DNA of 64,000 bases from Rosa chinensis (GCF_002994745.2 NC_037092.1:20051001-20115000), one strand, 5' to 3'. Numbered from the stretch's first letter, positions 22,223 to 34,472 are shown. Numbers and translations: made by a program. The notes: a model not told the origin generated them from the sequence alone.

Positions 22223-22708
22223 ATGCCCCCAAATTTTCTCCTTGGACACCCAACCGAAATTATTTTCTCTTTGGATACCCAACCAAAGAGAAAATTTCCG
22301 AAATCTTGAACTTCAAAAATAGGTCACTCGAGCTTTTCCTTTGGGCACCCATTTGAGAAGATATCCAAAATGAGGTCTCCACTGCACCATTCAAGGCCCA
22401 ACTCTGCCTTCAAGACCAAATCTAGTCTCCTAACCCTCAGGCCCAAACCCAATTTTCGTTTTTTTTTTTTTGTCTTTTTCTTTTGGTAAGGGGTCAGACT
22501 CGACCCGGATATGCTCACCCCTACCCAGACCTTCCTCAACCCAACTCAGATGCGATCTTAACCCGGTTTCACCCCTAGTTCCAGTGCGACCCAGCTCTGG
22601 CCCTATCCGGCCCACGCCCAACCCGATTCTGGCATGATTCCGGCCGGATTTTCCAGCCTCTTGCTACCGCGAGAATCTCTGCACTCCCCCTTGATTACCC
22701 AGTGATTT

Positions 22709-25700
22709 TTGGTGCATCTTCCCTACAAAAGGTCCCCACCCACAGCTAGTTCTCCACCTCCGCCTCTCGAAGTTGTCGGAAGCTGCTCAGTTTCACATCG
22801 ATCGCCCCTAGCCCGAGCCATCTCACGTGGCCGTCGAGTCACCGCTCTAGCTCCGTCCCAGCCCCGGTTCCAACCGCTTGTGGCATGGCCTCGGCGCAGC
22901 AAATCCGGTTGGCCTTCCTCACCGGTCTGTGTTCCCTAGCTCAGACCCGACCTAGTACCCTCTGCATTCTCTCTTTCCTTTTTGTTTTTTGGTTTGTTGT
23001 TTACTCCCTTTTTTCTTCTGCTTCTTTTTTTGTTTTTGTTTTTTTACTTTTGCGCTGACTTCTCTTCTTCTTCCTCTAGTTCCGTTAACCGCGGCCCCAC
23101 TAGCTAGTCCTCTTAGTTCTGCCACCGTGCATTAATCGTAAGCCTTTTTCGTTGACTTCTCCTATCTTGCATGATGGTAGTGGTGCATTTGGGGTTTTAT
23201 TCCTCTAATTCCACCGCTATTTGGGTTTTCACTTGTCTTTTCGCAGGCTCTTCCTTCGTACCCTCAAGGCTCGAATCAAAACTACTGACTCGTCAAGGAG
23301 TTAAAGGACGAACACGGAGTCAACTACTAAACCTACGCCCTGGCAGCCGGAAAATCATGTCCTGGAGAAATATGTCGAGGTGTTCTCCATGCCGCCTGGA
23401 GTTAAGCTTTCGGCGGTTACTGCGGATGCGGACATCTACACCGGCAGGAGCATCCTTGAAGATGCCCTGATATTGGCCCCTGAGCAGCTGCGGTATATCT
23501 GATTCCCTATTCATCCTATTTTCCAGCTAACGTGGGCTGTGCTTGGTTTACACCCGTTTCAGCTTACCCCAAATTCTTATTTTCTCTTGTCGGCCTTCCT
23601 GATCATATGCTGGAAATGGGAAGTTTCACTGGGATTATCCGACTTTCTTTATCTCTACAACTGCTCCAGGGTTATTAAATTCCGATATTTTAACTTCACC
23701 CCCTTCCCGAAGATGAAGACGTTCACAGTAGTTTCCAATAATTGTCATGGGTGGAAATCTAGGGCTATGATGATTAATGGCGGTTGGCACTCTCCCAAAC
23801 TGGACCTCCTTCCCCCAAGGGCTTTCGTGGATGATCTTGGTAAGTGACTAGGTTTTATTTCCTTTACACTGCACTGTTTATTCGCGCGCTAACTTTGGTC
23901 ATTCGCCATGCAGCTTACAAACCTTCCCAAGCAAAGGCCAAAATTTCACTGAACCGTGTAGAGTGGCTGGAGCGTCACCTCATTGGTCACGGATGGTATC
24001 CCTCTCAGTTTATGACTCTCAGGAATCTCCTTGATATTACAACCAGCCGCCCCTCGACCCTATTAGGCCGCTATCAAAGCCATGTGGATGGTGCGATGTC
24101 AGGGACAGCCCTGGCATTCTCCTTTGTGAAGTTAGAAAGCCACTTTTACCGGTCTGACCTTAGTGAGTCCCTATTTTTCGAGTACCTCAAGGCTAAGGTT
24201 GCCTTCAAATCAATCGTTCCTTGCTCAGAGATTTCGATAGCAGGGGAGGATGACGACGGTGTGAACTCCGAGGGATTTGAGGATGACCATGAGGGTGAGG
24301 ACACTGATGAAGGAAGGTCGCTCCTTGTTGTTGGTACGCCTGAATTAAGCGCACAAAATTACCCTGCAAAAGACAATTGTTAGTATAGGATAAGCAGGGA
24401 TCGTTCAGTCCGGGGATTGAGGGTACTTTCACAAATTGCACTAATTGAACAAAACTATCAAAAAGTAAAGAAAGAAAAGGAAAATAAAGTTGACACAAAA
24501 ACTAACTGAAAGGGGGGTTTAGGTTTTGAAAATGCAAGCAATAATAAAGGAAAGAAAATATTGCAATTTTTAGGGATTCTAAATCAGATGTATGGATGTT
24601 GAGAACTTCGTAATCCACCACTAGTTATGATCAGAGAAAGACAATTTAACCTAATCTTCAATTACAAAGGCATGTGAATGAAACCAATCAAGAACTTTAG
24701 GATCGCCGCTAAAGCCTTATTTTTCCCAAAATTACTTAGAACCGTGAACGCACTGCATCCTAAGCTTGCTTATATGCAATCAAGGTGTAGAACGCTACCC
24801 TATCAAATTAACTCATTAAGCACACATAAACACATTAAGCTCTTTGGAAAGATTGATTTTAGAGTACAAAACTAGTGAGGAATGCCATCCTGGCATGTAT
24901 TCTATTTGTTTGATTTCACCTAACATGTAGGCATTACTACTTTAGTGTTTTAAGACCGTGAACGCACTGCACCTTAAAACTAGCTCCAAATTACATGCTC
25001 ATATTTTAGGTGATCAATCTAAGACATAAACATATAAAAGATTTTATAAAACAAAATCAAACAAAGCATTCACAAAACCTTGTAATCGAAAAAGAGATTC
25101 AAAAGCTAAAAATCCATCACATAACTAGGATTTCATACTAGTTCTCAACAAGAAAATTACTCACTCATAGTTTGGAAATCCAAAAACATATACATATTGA
25201 ATTCAAAAAGTACAAAAGGAATAAACCGTAGAGGGTATCACGATCTCACTTTGATTATTCTTCAAGAAAGCTTGAGGCGTCTTCAAAGTAGGAGTACGAC
25301 AAGATGATGGAAGATGATTTGATGGAAGATGGAGGCTACGGCTTCTCCTTGGAGTAGGGATCTCATGAGCTATGATGAGGGGAGAGTATGGAGGTGTGGT
25401 TTCTGATTTAGGGCAGTGGATGGTGTGTATATGTGATGGAAGAGATGTGTGAGAGAATGAGAAGAGAGGAAGTGATAACTAAGGAAAATGGAGAGAAATG
25501 GTGAGACAAGGAGATAAAATGGATCAAGGAATGTGTGTCTTAGAATGAGAGGAGAAGGTGTTTATATAGGGAGGAAAAAGAAGAGTGAAATGATGAGTGG
25601 AAGAAAAATAATGAAAGTGGATCTAAGTTCACTTGTAAAATATGGAAAAGATAGAGAAATGATGAAATGAAAGCAAAGCATGAAGGTGCAGCAACATGGA

Positions 25701-26503
25701 AGTGATGATGATCTATTAAAGAGATTGTAGAAGAAAAATATATCCAAGGAAAAAGAGAAAAGCATCTAGCTTTCTTCATGTGGGTAGGAAACATGAACAT
25801 GTGAATATTGAGCTGGTTTTAGGTCAGTTTCTGCCCCTTTATTCCTTCAATTATTTCTCTAACAAGACTTCATTATATGCCTTCGACTTCTTCATATGAA
25901 ATGTTACACTATGAGTATAGATCATCCTGACAAATTTTCAGAGTTTTATTCCATGAGGTTGGGCCGAAAATGCTGCTGGACCTCTTACAGGTCCAGTTTT
26001 CCAGTTTTGTTTATGTAGAAAATTGGACTGATTGTTTGAAGGCCTTCCACTTATAGTTTACTCTGGCACTCTTCATAAGAAATGATCCTTGGGCTTTCTA
26101 GAATGAATCTGGAAAGTTTCAACTCATTTGGAGTTCGGATAGTTAGTCTGCCACTCCTCATTTCTTGTCTAGCTCGCTTTCTCATTGGCTCAATTTCTCC
26201 AAGACACGCTTTGTCAGGCCAAAATGCTCATTTTGGGGCCAAACAGCTCATTTCATCATCATCTACTCCAATGTACCTAAAAAATAGAAATTGAGTTAAA
26301 AATCGATTCGTTAAGGAATTAACTAAGCAAAATGTGAGGAATTAACTATTAAAATACCACATTAAAATGCTCCTATCAGTTGTGAGGGAGCTCCCTCAAA
26401 TGATTCCTCCAAATCGGAAAAAGAAAAAGGTTACGGAGCCCTCTGCTAATGACGACCCATCTCGTGCTCCGCCTACTCAATTAGCTCTGCATTATTCTTC
26501 ATG
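22709..26503 (+). pseudogene. Antisense ORF of a minus-strand Tat element: gypsy-type transposase-like protein, split by a solo LTR
   Basis: Reading on the plus strand, opposite to the LTR at 21,733-22,222, as expected for the antisense gene that Tat elements carry next to their 3' LTR. Recognisable coding pieces are 23,308-23,501 (LSAVTADADIYTGRSILEDA), interrupted by a stop at ~23,501, then 23,505-23,847 (LGLHPFQLTPNSYFLLSAF, a typical 'putative gypsy-type transposase' segment, Pfam PF04195-like), and 23,880-24,331 (VEWLERHLIGHGWYP, then an acidic tail GEDDDGVNSEGFEDD). The reading frame reaches the target duplication at 24,327-24,331, is interrupted by the solo LTR, and resumes in frame after 26,383 with a basic NRKKKK patch, ending at a TGA near 26,503. 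Function is unknown; the domain name is historical and does not imply catalysis. The gene is dead because of the stop and the insertion. Confidence 0.65.
24332..26378 (-). mobile_element. Solo LTR with TSD GTTGT
   Basis: A 2,047 bp unit from TGGTACGCC to GCTCCTATCA with the 5 bp duplication GTTGT on both sides (24,327-24,331 and 26,379-26,383). On the minus strand it starts TGATAGGAGCAT and has a TATA-like box (CTATATAAACACC) near 25,560-25,572. No internal region or second LTR exists, so the element was reduced by LTR-LTR recombination. It shares its TGATAGGAGCAT start with the solo LTR at 58,011-59,540. Confidence 0.92.
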
Positions 26504-26509
26504 TTGAAT

Positions 26510-27060
26510 CTGCTTTAATACGCTTTGGTATTACTGCAACATTTATGGTTAACCAGCTGAGTATTATATTTTAGTGCAGGTGTGTACTATTTGTTTGTCG
26601 TACTTGTGATTTGCTGATCTCCGATGGATGGTGGTGATATCATGAAAAGTGAAGACTCAAAGCAAACAAGCAATATAACTTTTGTGTAATTGGTAGATAC
26701 TGAATGGTTTTAGAATAGAGTTTAGTTGTAGTTGGAGGGATGATGTGATAAGTGGTTGTATGATCCAAACTTGCTTAGGATAGTAGGGAACTTTAAATTT
26801 AACTTGTGATATATGATTGATGATTGCTAATATGAGAAATAGTTATAGAAATGAAAGGATATCATAGCATATATATGTCTACATGCAAATTAAAGTTTAT
26901 TTAAGCATGAATAAGCTAATTAGAGCAAGAAGTAGAAACTAGGACATATCATTTTATTTCACCAAATTTGTAGAACAATTGTAATGCACTCCAGTTAAAC
27001 AACTAAACAATATTAGCAGCTATCAAAAGTAACTCTTAGCTCCTTTGGATTTCATCATCT
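26510..27060. other. No gene recognised
   Basis: AT-rich sequence without a convincing ORF. 26,624-26,670 (GGATGGTGGTGATATCATGAAAAG) resembles 29,743-29,790, hinting at duplicated exon-like sequence on both sides of the truncated Copia. Confidence 0.6.
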
Positions 27061-27063
27061 AGT

Positions 27064-27436
27064 CCTACTGCTTTTGTTGTGCTTCTGAATCCTCCTCTCC
27101 TTGAGGCTTTTCTTTTGAATCTGAATAATCCACTGCCTGAGCTTCTTCCTTCGAATCTTTTTGCCCATCCCTCTTTTCAGATTCCGAAACCCAACTCTGT
27201 GCAGTCGTTGCATTTGAGTCTTGTGTCATCCCTTCTCCCTCTCTTACTTCAGCCTCTCCAAGTGTTTCTCTTTCAGCTCTTCTGTCACCTTTGAAGAAGG
27301 ACATATAGGTATGCATCATCCTTTGAAGTTCATCAGCTACAATTTCCCAGAGTAATCGAGTAACATATTGGTTTGATCCGCCGACAATGAGCGCATAAAT
27401 TCAAAATACCTGTTCATCCAGGAGCAAAACATCATA
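27064..27436 (-). pseudogene. Last exon of an unrecognised gene, cut by the truncated Copia
   Basis: On the minus strand a protein-like frame reads WMNRYFEFMRSLSADQTNML and on to LLDYSGKL, then shifts by one base into VADELQRMMHTYMSFFKGDR and a long hydrophilic Glu/Ser/Gln-rich tail ending in QQKQ and a stop at 27,064. The register change at ~27,345 looks like a one-base deletion. The upstream part is lost where Copia sequence begins (~27,425-27,436). I do not recognise the family. The other fragments at 29.5-30.0 kb may belong to the same locus. Confidence 0.4.
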
Positions 27437-28891
27437 TTGCTGGTTGATAAACTAGATAACAAAGATGTTATTGGTTTAAAGTGGATTTACAAAACCAAGC
27501 TAAATGTTGATGGTTCTGTACAAAGAAGCAAAGCAAGATTGGTAGCAAAAGGGTTCTCGCAGATACTTGGAGTCGATTTCAATGAAACTTTTGCACCAGT
27601 GCCAAGGCATGAGACCATAAGAGGTCTGATTTCCATTGCTACACAAAAAGATTGGTTTCTACACCAGTTAGACGTAAAGTCCGCATTTCTAAATGGAGTG
27701 TTGAAAGAAGAAGTGTTTGTGGAACAACCACAAGGTTTCATCATCAAGGGTAAAGAGCAGAAGGTTTACAAACTGAAGAAGGCTCTTTATGGTTTGAAAC
27801 AAGCCCTAAGAGCTTGGTACGGTGAGATCGATTCCTATTTCACAGAAAAAGGGTTTCAAAGGAGTGAAAATGAACCTGCCCTTTACACCAAAACTGAAGG
27901 TAAATCAAGTATTCTTATTATCTCCTTATATGTTGATGATTTGGTATTTACTGGAAGTTGTGAAAAAATGATTTCAAATTTCAAGTTTGATATGATGATG
28001 AAATATGAAATGAGTGATTTGGGAATCATGCATTATTTTCTGGGAATTGAAATAGTTCAATCAATGGAGGGAATCTTCATTACACAGAAAAAATATCCAA
28101 AGGAAATTCTAGAGAAGTTCAAAATGTTTGGTTGCAAATATGTTGCAACACCTCTAGTTGTCAATGAAAAATTTTAAAAAGAAGATGGAAGTGGTAGTGC
28201 AGATGAGAATATATACAGAAGTTTAGTGGGAAGTTTGCTTTACTTGACAACATCAAGGCCAAATCTTGTGTATGCTGCAAGTTTGTTATCCAGATTTATG
28301 CACAAGCCAACCAAAGTACACTATGGAGCTGCAAAGAGGATCCAGAGATACATTCAAGGTACAATTGACTTTGGAATCATGTATGAGAGGAATGTGGAAC
28401 TAAAACTCTTTGGTTTCTGTGATAGTGATTGGGGAGGCAGTGTAGATGACTTGAAAAGCACATCTGGGTATACTTTCACACTTAGAACTGGTGTATTCTC
28501 TTGGGCTTCAAAGAAGAAAAAATTAGTGGCCCTATCTACAGTTGAAGCTGAGTATGTTTCTGCATCTATAGCTACTTCGCAAGTAATTTGGCTCAGAATA
28601 GTCATTGAAGATTTTGGTGAGAAACAAGAATCTGCAACAACCATTCTCTGCGATAAAAAGTCTGCAATTGCCATAAGCAAGAATCATGTGTATCACAATA
28701 GGGCGAAACACATTGCCTTGAAGTTTCACTACATCAAGGATGTAGTTGAAAAGAATGAAGTGGATTTGGTCTACTGCAATACTGAAGACCAAGTTGCAGA
28801 TATCTTCACCAAAGCTCTACCAAGAGAGAGGTTTGAATACCTCAGAGGCCTACTTGGAATGAAGAAGCAAACCATTAAAAGGGAGTGTTAG
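27437..28891 (+). pseudogene. pol: Copia reverse transcriptase-RNase H, 5'-truncated and with one nonsense codon
   Basis: A plus-strand frame begins abruptly in the RT domain (DKLDNKDVIGLKWIYKTKLN), with LDVKSAFLNG, the polymerase motif YVDD at ~27,938, and LGIMHYFLGIEIV. A TAA at 28,176-28,178 interrupts it. The frame resumes (GSLLYLTTSRPNLVYAASLL) through the RNase H domain with CDSDWGG, STVEAEYVSAS and the C-terminal VADIFTKALP, ending at 28,891. Gag, protease, integrase and the RT N-terminus are missing, so the element is a 3' fragment. Its 3' LTR follows directly. Confidence 0.9.
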
Positions 28892-29410
28892 AATTAATGC
28901 TTTCCTGCTCCATCTGCGAATCTTCACTAAAGTGTGTTCGCAAGATGAGTGCGTTCGCTAAGTGAGTTTGCTGCGAATGTTCCCTAAAGTGTGTTCACGA
29001 GATGAGGTCACCGCGGGGAAAAGTCAGAAGCTAGTTTGCTGAGAAGTAGTGTTTGCGTATAATAGTTCGCGGAATAACTAAGTCTGTTTGCTAAAGGGTT
29101 AAGTCCGTTCGCTGTCACGAAACTTGCTGCGGTGAAAGTCTTAGTTGCGGTGAAAGATGTTTTACAGCCACTTGCATTACTATTTGCTCCACTCAAATTT
29201 AAGCTAGATATTTTATATCTAAAATACTTTTAATCTAGTTTAATATGCTTTCATCTTAGATATTTTATAGGTTAATCTTGTACCCTATATAAGGGAAGAG
29301 ATGGTTGATGTAAAAGGATGAACAAGTTCAGAAACTCAAGTACACAAGTTTGCTGAGTTAAGTTGATCTGTTCATGCTTCATTTGCTACTACAAATTAAT
29401 CAAATCAACA
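28886..29410 (+). repeat. 3' LTR of the truncated Copia
   Basis: The polypurine tract AAAAGGGAG ends at 28,885. The LTR runs from TGTTAGAATTAATGC to CAAATCAACA (525 bp). It has repeated (T/C)GTTCGC(A/T) motifs in its first third and a TATATAAGGG box at ~29,288. The first codons overlap the pol stop. No 5' LTR is present in the window. Confidence 0.85.
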
Positions 29411-29573
29411 AAATTGTGGTTTCGATTATATTTTGTTCAAATACAAAGTAGAAGCAACTATAAAAAAATATACCAACGTTAACATTTTCTACTTTCTTTT
29501 ATTTTTTGTCACTTTCCCTTGTTTCTTTCTTGCAGTTCGTTTTTGACTTTTTCCGCTCCCTGTTGCTCCAGGA

Positions 29574-29790
29574 ATTGGCCAAAACTGTTGAATCCCTAGT
29601 CAGACAGGCCGAGGAAGAAAAGAAAGCAGGCAAAGTCGATGAGCCGTACTTGACAGAGGAGCTGCCAACAGATCTGTTTAAGAAGTATTCTGACTATAAA
29701 AGAGAGAAAGAAGTCGCTGAGGCATTTCAGAGCAATGCGAAGGTGGATGGTGGTGGTATCGTGAAAAGTAAAGACCATCGAAGCAAGAAA
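29574..29790 (+). pseudogene. Exon-like fragment, unrecognised
   Basis: After a splice-acceptor-like TTTCTTGCAG (or GTTGCTCCAG), the plus strand encodes ELAKTVESLVRQAEEEKKAG and continues charged and helical to KKYSDYKREKEVAEAFQSN. Amino-acid composition and lack of stops suggest a real exon. No family was recognised. The end resembles 26,624-26,670. It may be a captured or disrupted host gene piece. Confidence 0.35.
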
Positions 29791-29817
29791 GAACAAAGAA
29801 ATGCATGCCATGCACTT

Positions 29818-29987
29818 ACGTTCACGTCGGCCGGCTCGGCCTCTGGTGCTGGGTTTCGTTTCAACGCTTCCTTTATGATGAATGAGATCCTCCCGTCTAC
29901 GATGCTCAAAACCTGACAGTCGATCAATGCTTTCACAGTATATGCCGCCCGGACATCAAAGTCCGTACTAGCTGTAACTTTATCCAT
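29818..29987 (-). pseudogene. Possible first exon of an unrecognised gene
   Basis: On the minus strand an ATG in good context (AACAATGG) starts MDKVTASTDFDVRAAYTVKA and continues to EAEPADVN, followed by a consensus 5' splice site GTAAGTG at ~29,817. The next exon cannot be identified with confidence. The gene's 3' end may be 27,064-27,436 on the same strand, with the truncated Copia between them. The family is not recognised. Confidence 0.35.
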
Positions 29988-29999
29988 TGTTTTTGCTAG

Positions 30000-31330
30000 T
30001 CATAGAAGCATGTCACTGAAAATTGAATAATGGCAGCGGAATACTGCGCCAATGTAAAGTTGAAACAGATAGTTTGTAAGAATCTGATGGAAGGCCTTCA
30101 GAAGGTACGAGATCAGCCAGCCTCACACGACCGAGAGATGGCAGGCCACTACCTGCCATAAATTCCTTTGGAATACTGCCTATACCCCATCTTGAACAGA
30201 GGTATTATCCAATCAAATGCATATTTTACAAACTGACATGCGTCATATCACAAAAACAAACACGAGAAACAACAAAAAGAAGCATCATCAATCATCAAAC
30301 TATCTTTCTTTCGTTTGTCTTAATGAGAGGAATTCCCACACACTAGGAATATCAAAAGATACGACCATTTAAAGAATCATAATTGAGTTCAGTTGGTATT
30401 GTACAAACCTAAAAGGCTAAAACACAACTCGTTTCCTCTTTTATATATCAAAGCATCTATCTTTACATATGCATGTAAAGAAGAAGGCACCCGACAAAAC
30501 TTTCTTTTAGATGTTATCAACCTAAACTCCTAAAGACATCTAAACGAACGTATAATGATTTTATTGACACTGAAGATGACGAGGATGAGGGGGTTCCTAC
30601 TTCCTGGTTCCATATTGAGAGTGTTCAAAGAGAAAGTAAACAGAAGAGTGGGAAGGTTGCAGCATTCCCATTTGCAAGCTTGGAAGAATATGTCAGAATG
30701 ACTATATGAGCAGTTGTTTAACAAGAAAGCTTTAATGACAAAATGGGGAGGTGACTTGGAAGTACCATTTAATATCTAAATATAACAAAAGTCCAATGGA
30801 GTAAGACGGAAAACACATTAGTAAAAGATGAAGTATTACAATACCGAATTGAAAGACTAAAGTAGGAATAGGATAAAAGTAGAATACCACTACTATTATA
30901 TTACAAAAATTTTCACTTCAATTGTATGTTTTATGTTACTTTGCTTGCCAATTACCTATTGATCGTGACATATTTCTTTCCAATGTTAAATGTGGTTCGG
31001 CGTTCAACTATCCACATAAATAAGTTGTAGAAAATGTATTGTAGCATGTGTAGCTTTTGGAATATAAGAGTAGCAGTGGAAGTTTCAATTGAAATGGCTG
31101 GTTAGGCATCCAATTACAGTTTTACACCAAGTTATTTACTAAGAGTTGGCTGGTTCAACCCAGTGGTTAGTTCAGACGTTAGTTCAGACTCAAATTGGTA
31201 CCAATGAGAAGATAATTAAGTAGGCCTAAAGTGATATCAAAAGTCTGTGTTTGCTACTCATCATTCAAATGAACCCCAACTCATATCAGAGGAAAGCAGG
31301 CGGATAAAGGGTAGAGAATACTCAACATGA
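30000..31330. other. Mostly featureless; one short protein-like stretch
   Basis: AT-rich intergenic DNA. At ~30,520-30,709 the plus strand reads a 60-codon acidic frame (TYNDFIDTEDDEDEGVPTSW, then SGKVAAFPFASLEEYVRMTI and a stop) that could be a gene remnant. Nothing else was supported. Confidence 0.4.
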
Positions 31331-33343
31331 TATCAACATTCATCGAGCCCCCACTTGTGTAACAGTGAGTTCATTAGCTGAACATTCTGTAGCCTCATCT
31401 GTAGAATCTTCAGGTTCTGTCAGATTCCTTTCACTGAAAAAACCAGGCTTCTGAGGTTGAGGCGATGCACCTTCACCACTCAATATTAGAACAGCAGCTG
31501 GCATACTTGGCCTATCTTGTGGTTTTTGTTGCACACATAAAAGACCTACATGAATCGATTGCACAACTTCATGTAGAGTGCTGGAGTCCTCCACCAATGG
31601 ATCTAGAAATTCAATGGACCTGCCTTCTATGAACGGCTTCCATGCATGAAAGATCAAAACATTCAGTTTTACTGTATATATAGAAGAAGAAGAATCAAGC
31701 AGCAATAAATTTCTTTTAAGTTGACAGTTGTACCTCACATGTCCAAAAGGGTTGAGATTGTGGCATGGATGTGAGAATCCTCAGTTTCTCTTCCCACTCA
31801 CTATCTCTAGCACCAAAACTCCATAGTTGTAGACATCGGATTTTATCGAGAAGAAACCATCAATTGTGTATTCTGGGGACATGTAACCACTGCAAACCAA
31901 TGAATCAAGGATTAGTTTTGTAACAAAAGAAAGTAGACTAAAACTAGTTATTCTTTGGGGTATTTACTTACTATGGACCAATAAAACCAAATATAAACTT
32001 CCTCGGTGATAAAACTGAAAATAAAAAGAAGTCCAAGCTTTTGTCGGGCATGCATTTGTAGATCAGCATCATTTCATCTTGTTGAAAGCAGCACCCTAGA
32101 AGCTTCACTAGATTCTTGTGCTGAAGTTTGGCAATATGTGTACAGCCTCATTTTTGAACTCATTAATTCCTTACATAGAGTCTCTTGCAAGCCTTTCCAC
32201 TGCTATTTCTCATCCATCTTTCAACATACACCTGAAATTCATCAGTTCATGTATATTGTGACTAAAATTTATACTCGTTTAGTCTTCACAATTCACTTAC
32301 ACTATTTAGTACAATTATCCATCAGTCCAGGTTAAAACCAAAACTACATGTACCAAACTGATATGAATGTCAGCTTTTACCTTAAAGACAGATCCAAAGC
32401 CACCTTCTCCTAGTTTGTTGTCGTTTGAGAAGTTACAGGTTTCATTAACAACAGTAGTCAAGTCACGTAATTCCAGATTTTCCTTGTGGCCGCGGCTCAG
32501 TTTTCCTGCAGAAATGAAGTAAAGGAGGTATGATTTGTTGCTTCTTTTTTCAATAAACTTATACATAAGAAAAATGGTACTGCTCCTTTTTCATTTATAG
32601 AATCAAATAGCAATCAATAATTCACTACAAAACTCAACTACTTCACTGGAAAATGGAGGGATCCATCAGAAGAGTACAAACAACTTACTAGGGCTGGCCT
32701 GGCGAACCGAAAAACCGAAGGAACCGCACCGAACCGCACCGAAAAACCCGGTTCAGTTCGGTTTTAGGGTATATATATTTACATTTTGCTCGGTTCGGTT
32801 CCTAATGAAGTATTATCGGTTCAGTTCCGGTTCTTGTTTTTAGAACACCCTTGGAACCGAAATACATATGTCAGTGTATAAGTGGATATAAGGGCCGAGC
32901 TTATTTCTCTAAAATAAACCCACTCTCATTTGATCAGGCCCCGATGATTCCGATCTATCCATTCGATCAAAAGTTCAAAACCCTAAAATTTCTCTAGTTC
33001 TCTCTATCGCTCACTGCCTCTCTCTATCGCTCACTGCCTCTCAAAACCCCAACTCTCCATTCTCTAACCCAGACGACCAAGGCGATCAAAAGATTCAAAA
33101 CCCAGACGACCAAGACGATCGCCCTCAAAGATCGGATGCAGCCCCGACGAGCAAGACCATCGCGTCTTCGATTTGTGTTGGGCTGTTAGCCATCTGCGAT
33201 TTGGTTGATGCATCCCCGTCTTCGACCTCCATCAATGTAAGTCTGGACCCCAGTCTCATGCTTTTCTTTCACTCCCTATCTTATCCTTCTCCTTCATCTT
33301 CTTCTTCTTCTTCTCTCTTCAAGTTTCAGTCTTTGATCTTTCA

Positions 33344-33483
33344 GCCGTCTTCTTGAAGTCCGAGGCCAACCCGGAAAGCAGGTGCAGGTGTGCAGCTATT
33401 GGAGTCCGAGATCCGACAACTCTGCTCTACCTCTAAAGATATCTTCTTGCAACAACCCAATTTGTTAGAGCACCCATCAAGAT
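33344..33483 (+). pseudogene. Captured fragment of PP1 (TOPP-type) protein phosphatase catalytic subunit
   Basis: The plus strand encodes [15 protein letters not shown], then after a small frame change [20 protein letters not shown] and QPNLLE. A 7-base deletion follows, and then codons matching the APIKICG stretch and a GT splice-donor-like sequence at 33,483. This is the N-terminal region of the PP1 family (in intact genes: RLLEVR..RPGKQVQL, IRQLC, IFL.QPNLLELEAPIKICGD). Only this first-exon segment was captured; the metal-binding GDIHGQ and later motifs are absent, so no phosphatase can be produced. The family assignment rests on recalled family sequence and is strong because several conserved blocks occur in order. 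Confidence 0.85.
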
Positions 33484-33645
33484 TTGTGGTATAAAAATTC
33501 AAACTTTGTTCTTGTTTGTTTCAAAGTTTCAATTTTTGATGGTTTTTGCTTACTGGGTTAGAGCACCCATCTGATATATGCATTGCTTATCGTTCGGTTA
33601 TTGTTTAGTCCCTTAGAGAAAGATAGTGACTTATTTACAATGTAG

Positions 33646-34379
33646 GTTAAAGCAAAAGTTGAAGAAATTGCTCCCGGTGTTGCAACAGGAATGATTTTGT
33701 CTCTGCGTGAGAGGTACTCTGAAATCTAGAATGGTTTATAGTTTACTGATCAAACTTCTATACCTTGGGCAGTTGGTTTTGCATTGAATATTCAGGAGGG
33801 CCTAAATTGATTATGACAATGAATTTGTTTTGCAGTCTTCATTACTATCTAAGGATGATCTTGCGAAGTGCCAAGTATGTATCATATTTCATTTTCCCTC
33901 GTTTCTATCTCTTCATTATCCTTCTACAGTTAGTGATATATCACTCATGTGACATCAAATTCCATCTAGTTGGAAAATCTAATGCTTACTAGTGTGTAAT
34001 TTTAAAAATCATGTCAAATGTAATTCCTTCTAGTCACATGCTTGATTCATGGCACCTCTTGATGCATGCACCACCATTATATGTGTTATATGGTTGTACC
34101 TACATTCTAATTCTTCTCTCATATATTAAATTATGATCTTCTTGGTTACAGATGGAATATGATGCTGCAAAATCTGAGGTTCAGAAGTGGCATTCTGCAT
34201 TTCAGGTTTGTGTTCATCGTTCCTTTATTAGTCATCAGTAATCTCCAGCTTTTGTTCATCTTTTAATTTTTAATTTTTTTTCCCACCAGTTGGAGAAAGC
34301 AAAGAAAAAGGAAGCTGCATTCATAGTTACATTTGCAAAACGGGATCTTAGAGCTCAACTCAAGCCACCATCATTGCAG
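33646..34379 (+). pseudogene. FIP37-like: Captured exons of FIP37 (WTAP homologue, m6A writer complex subunit)
   Basis: Four exon-like pieces keep splice signals: 33,646-33,713 (VEEIAPGVATGMILSLRE), 33,836-33,874 (SSLLSKDDLAKCQ), 34,152-34,205 (AAKSEVQKWHSAFQ) and 34,290-34,379 (LEKAKKKEAAFIVTFAKR then DLRAQLKPPSLQ). Order and motifs match plant FIP37 (APGV.TGMILSLR, DDLA.CQ, EIQKW.SAFQ, KEA..IV.(Y/F)AKR, DL(K/R).QLKP.S.Q). Relative to the family, about 11 residues between AKR and DL are missing, as is the segment between SAFQ and LEKAKKK. At ~40,858, after the nested Copia, CAG|GCCAGAAGG gives the next codons A-R-R. It is a broken genomic capture with introns retained, so it was taken at DNA level and not from a retrocopy. 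Confidence 0.85.
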
Positions 34380-34472
34380 GTAGCTAAGCTCATCCATTGT
34401 TTTTTATGATTTCAAAATTGATCTAAATTTTGGTTTGGTTGTACTTAAGAAATTGTTTTTATTAATTCAAAA

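Noticed and set aside
32689..32880. GAACCG-rich stretch as a possible telomere-like or microsatellite sequence
   Set aside because: It pairs with a similar stretch at the opposite hAT end and has no fixed period, so it is better explained as subterminal hAT motifs.
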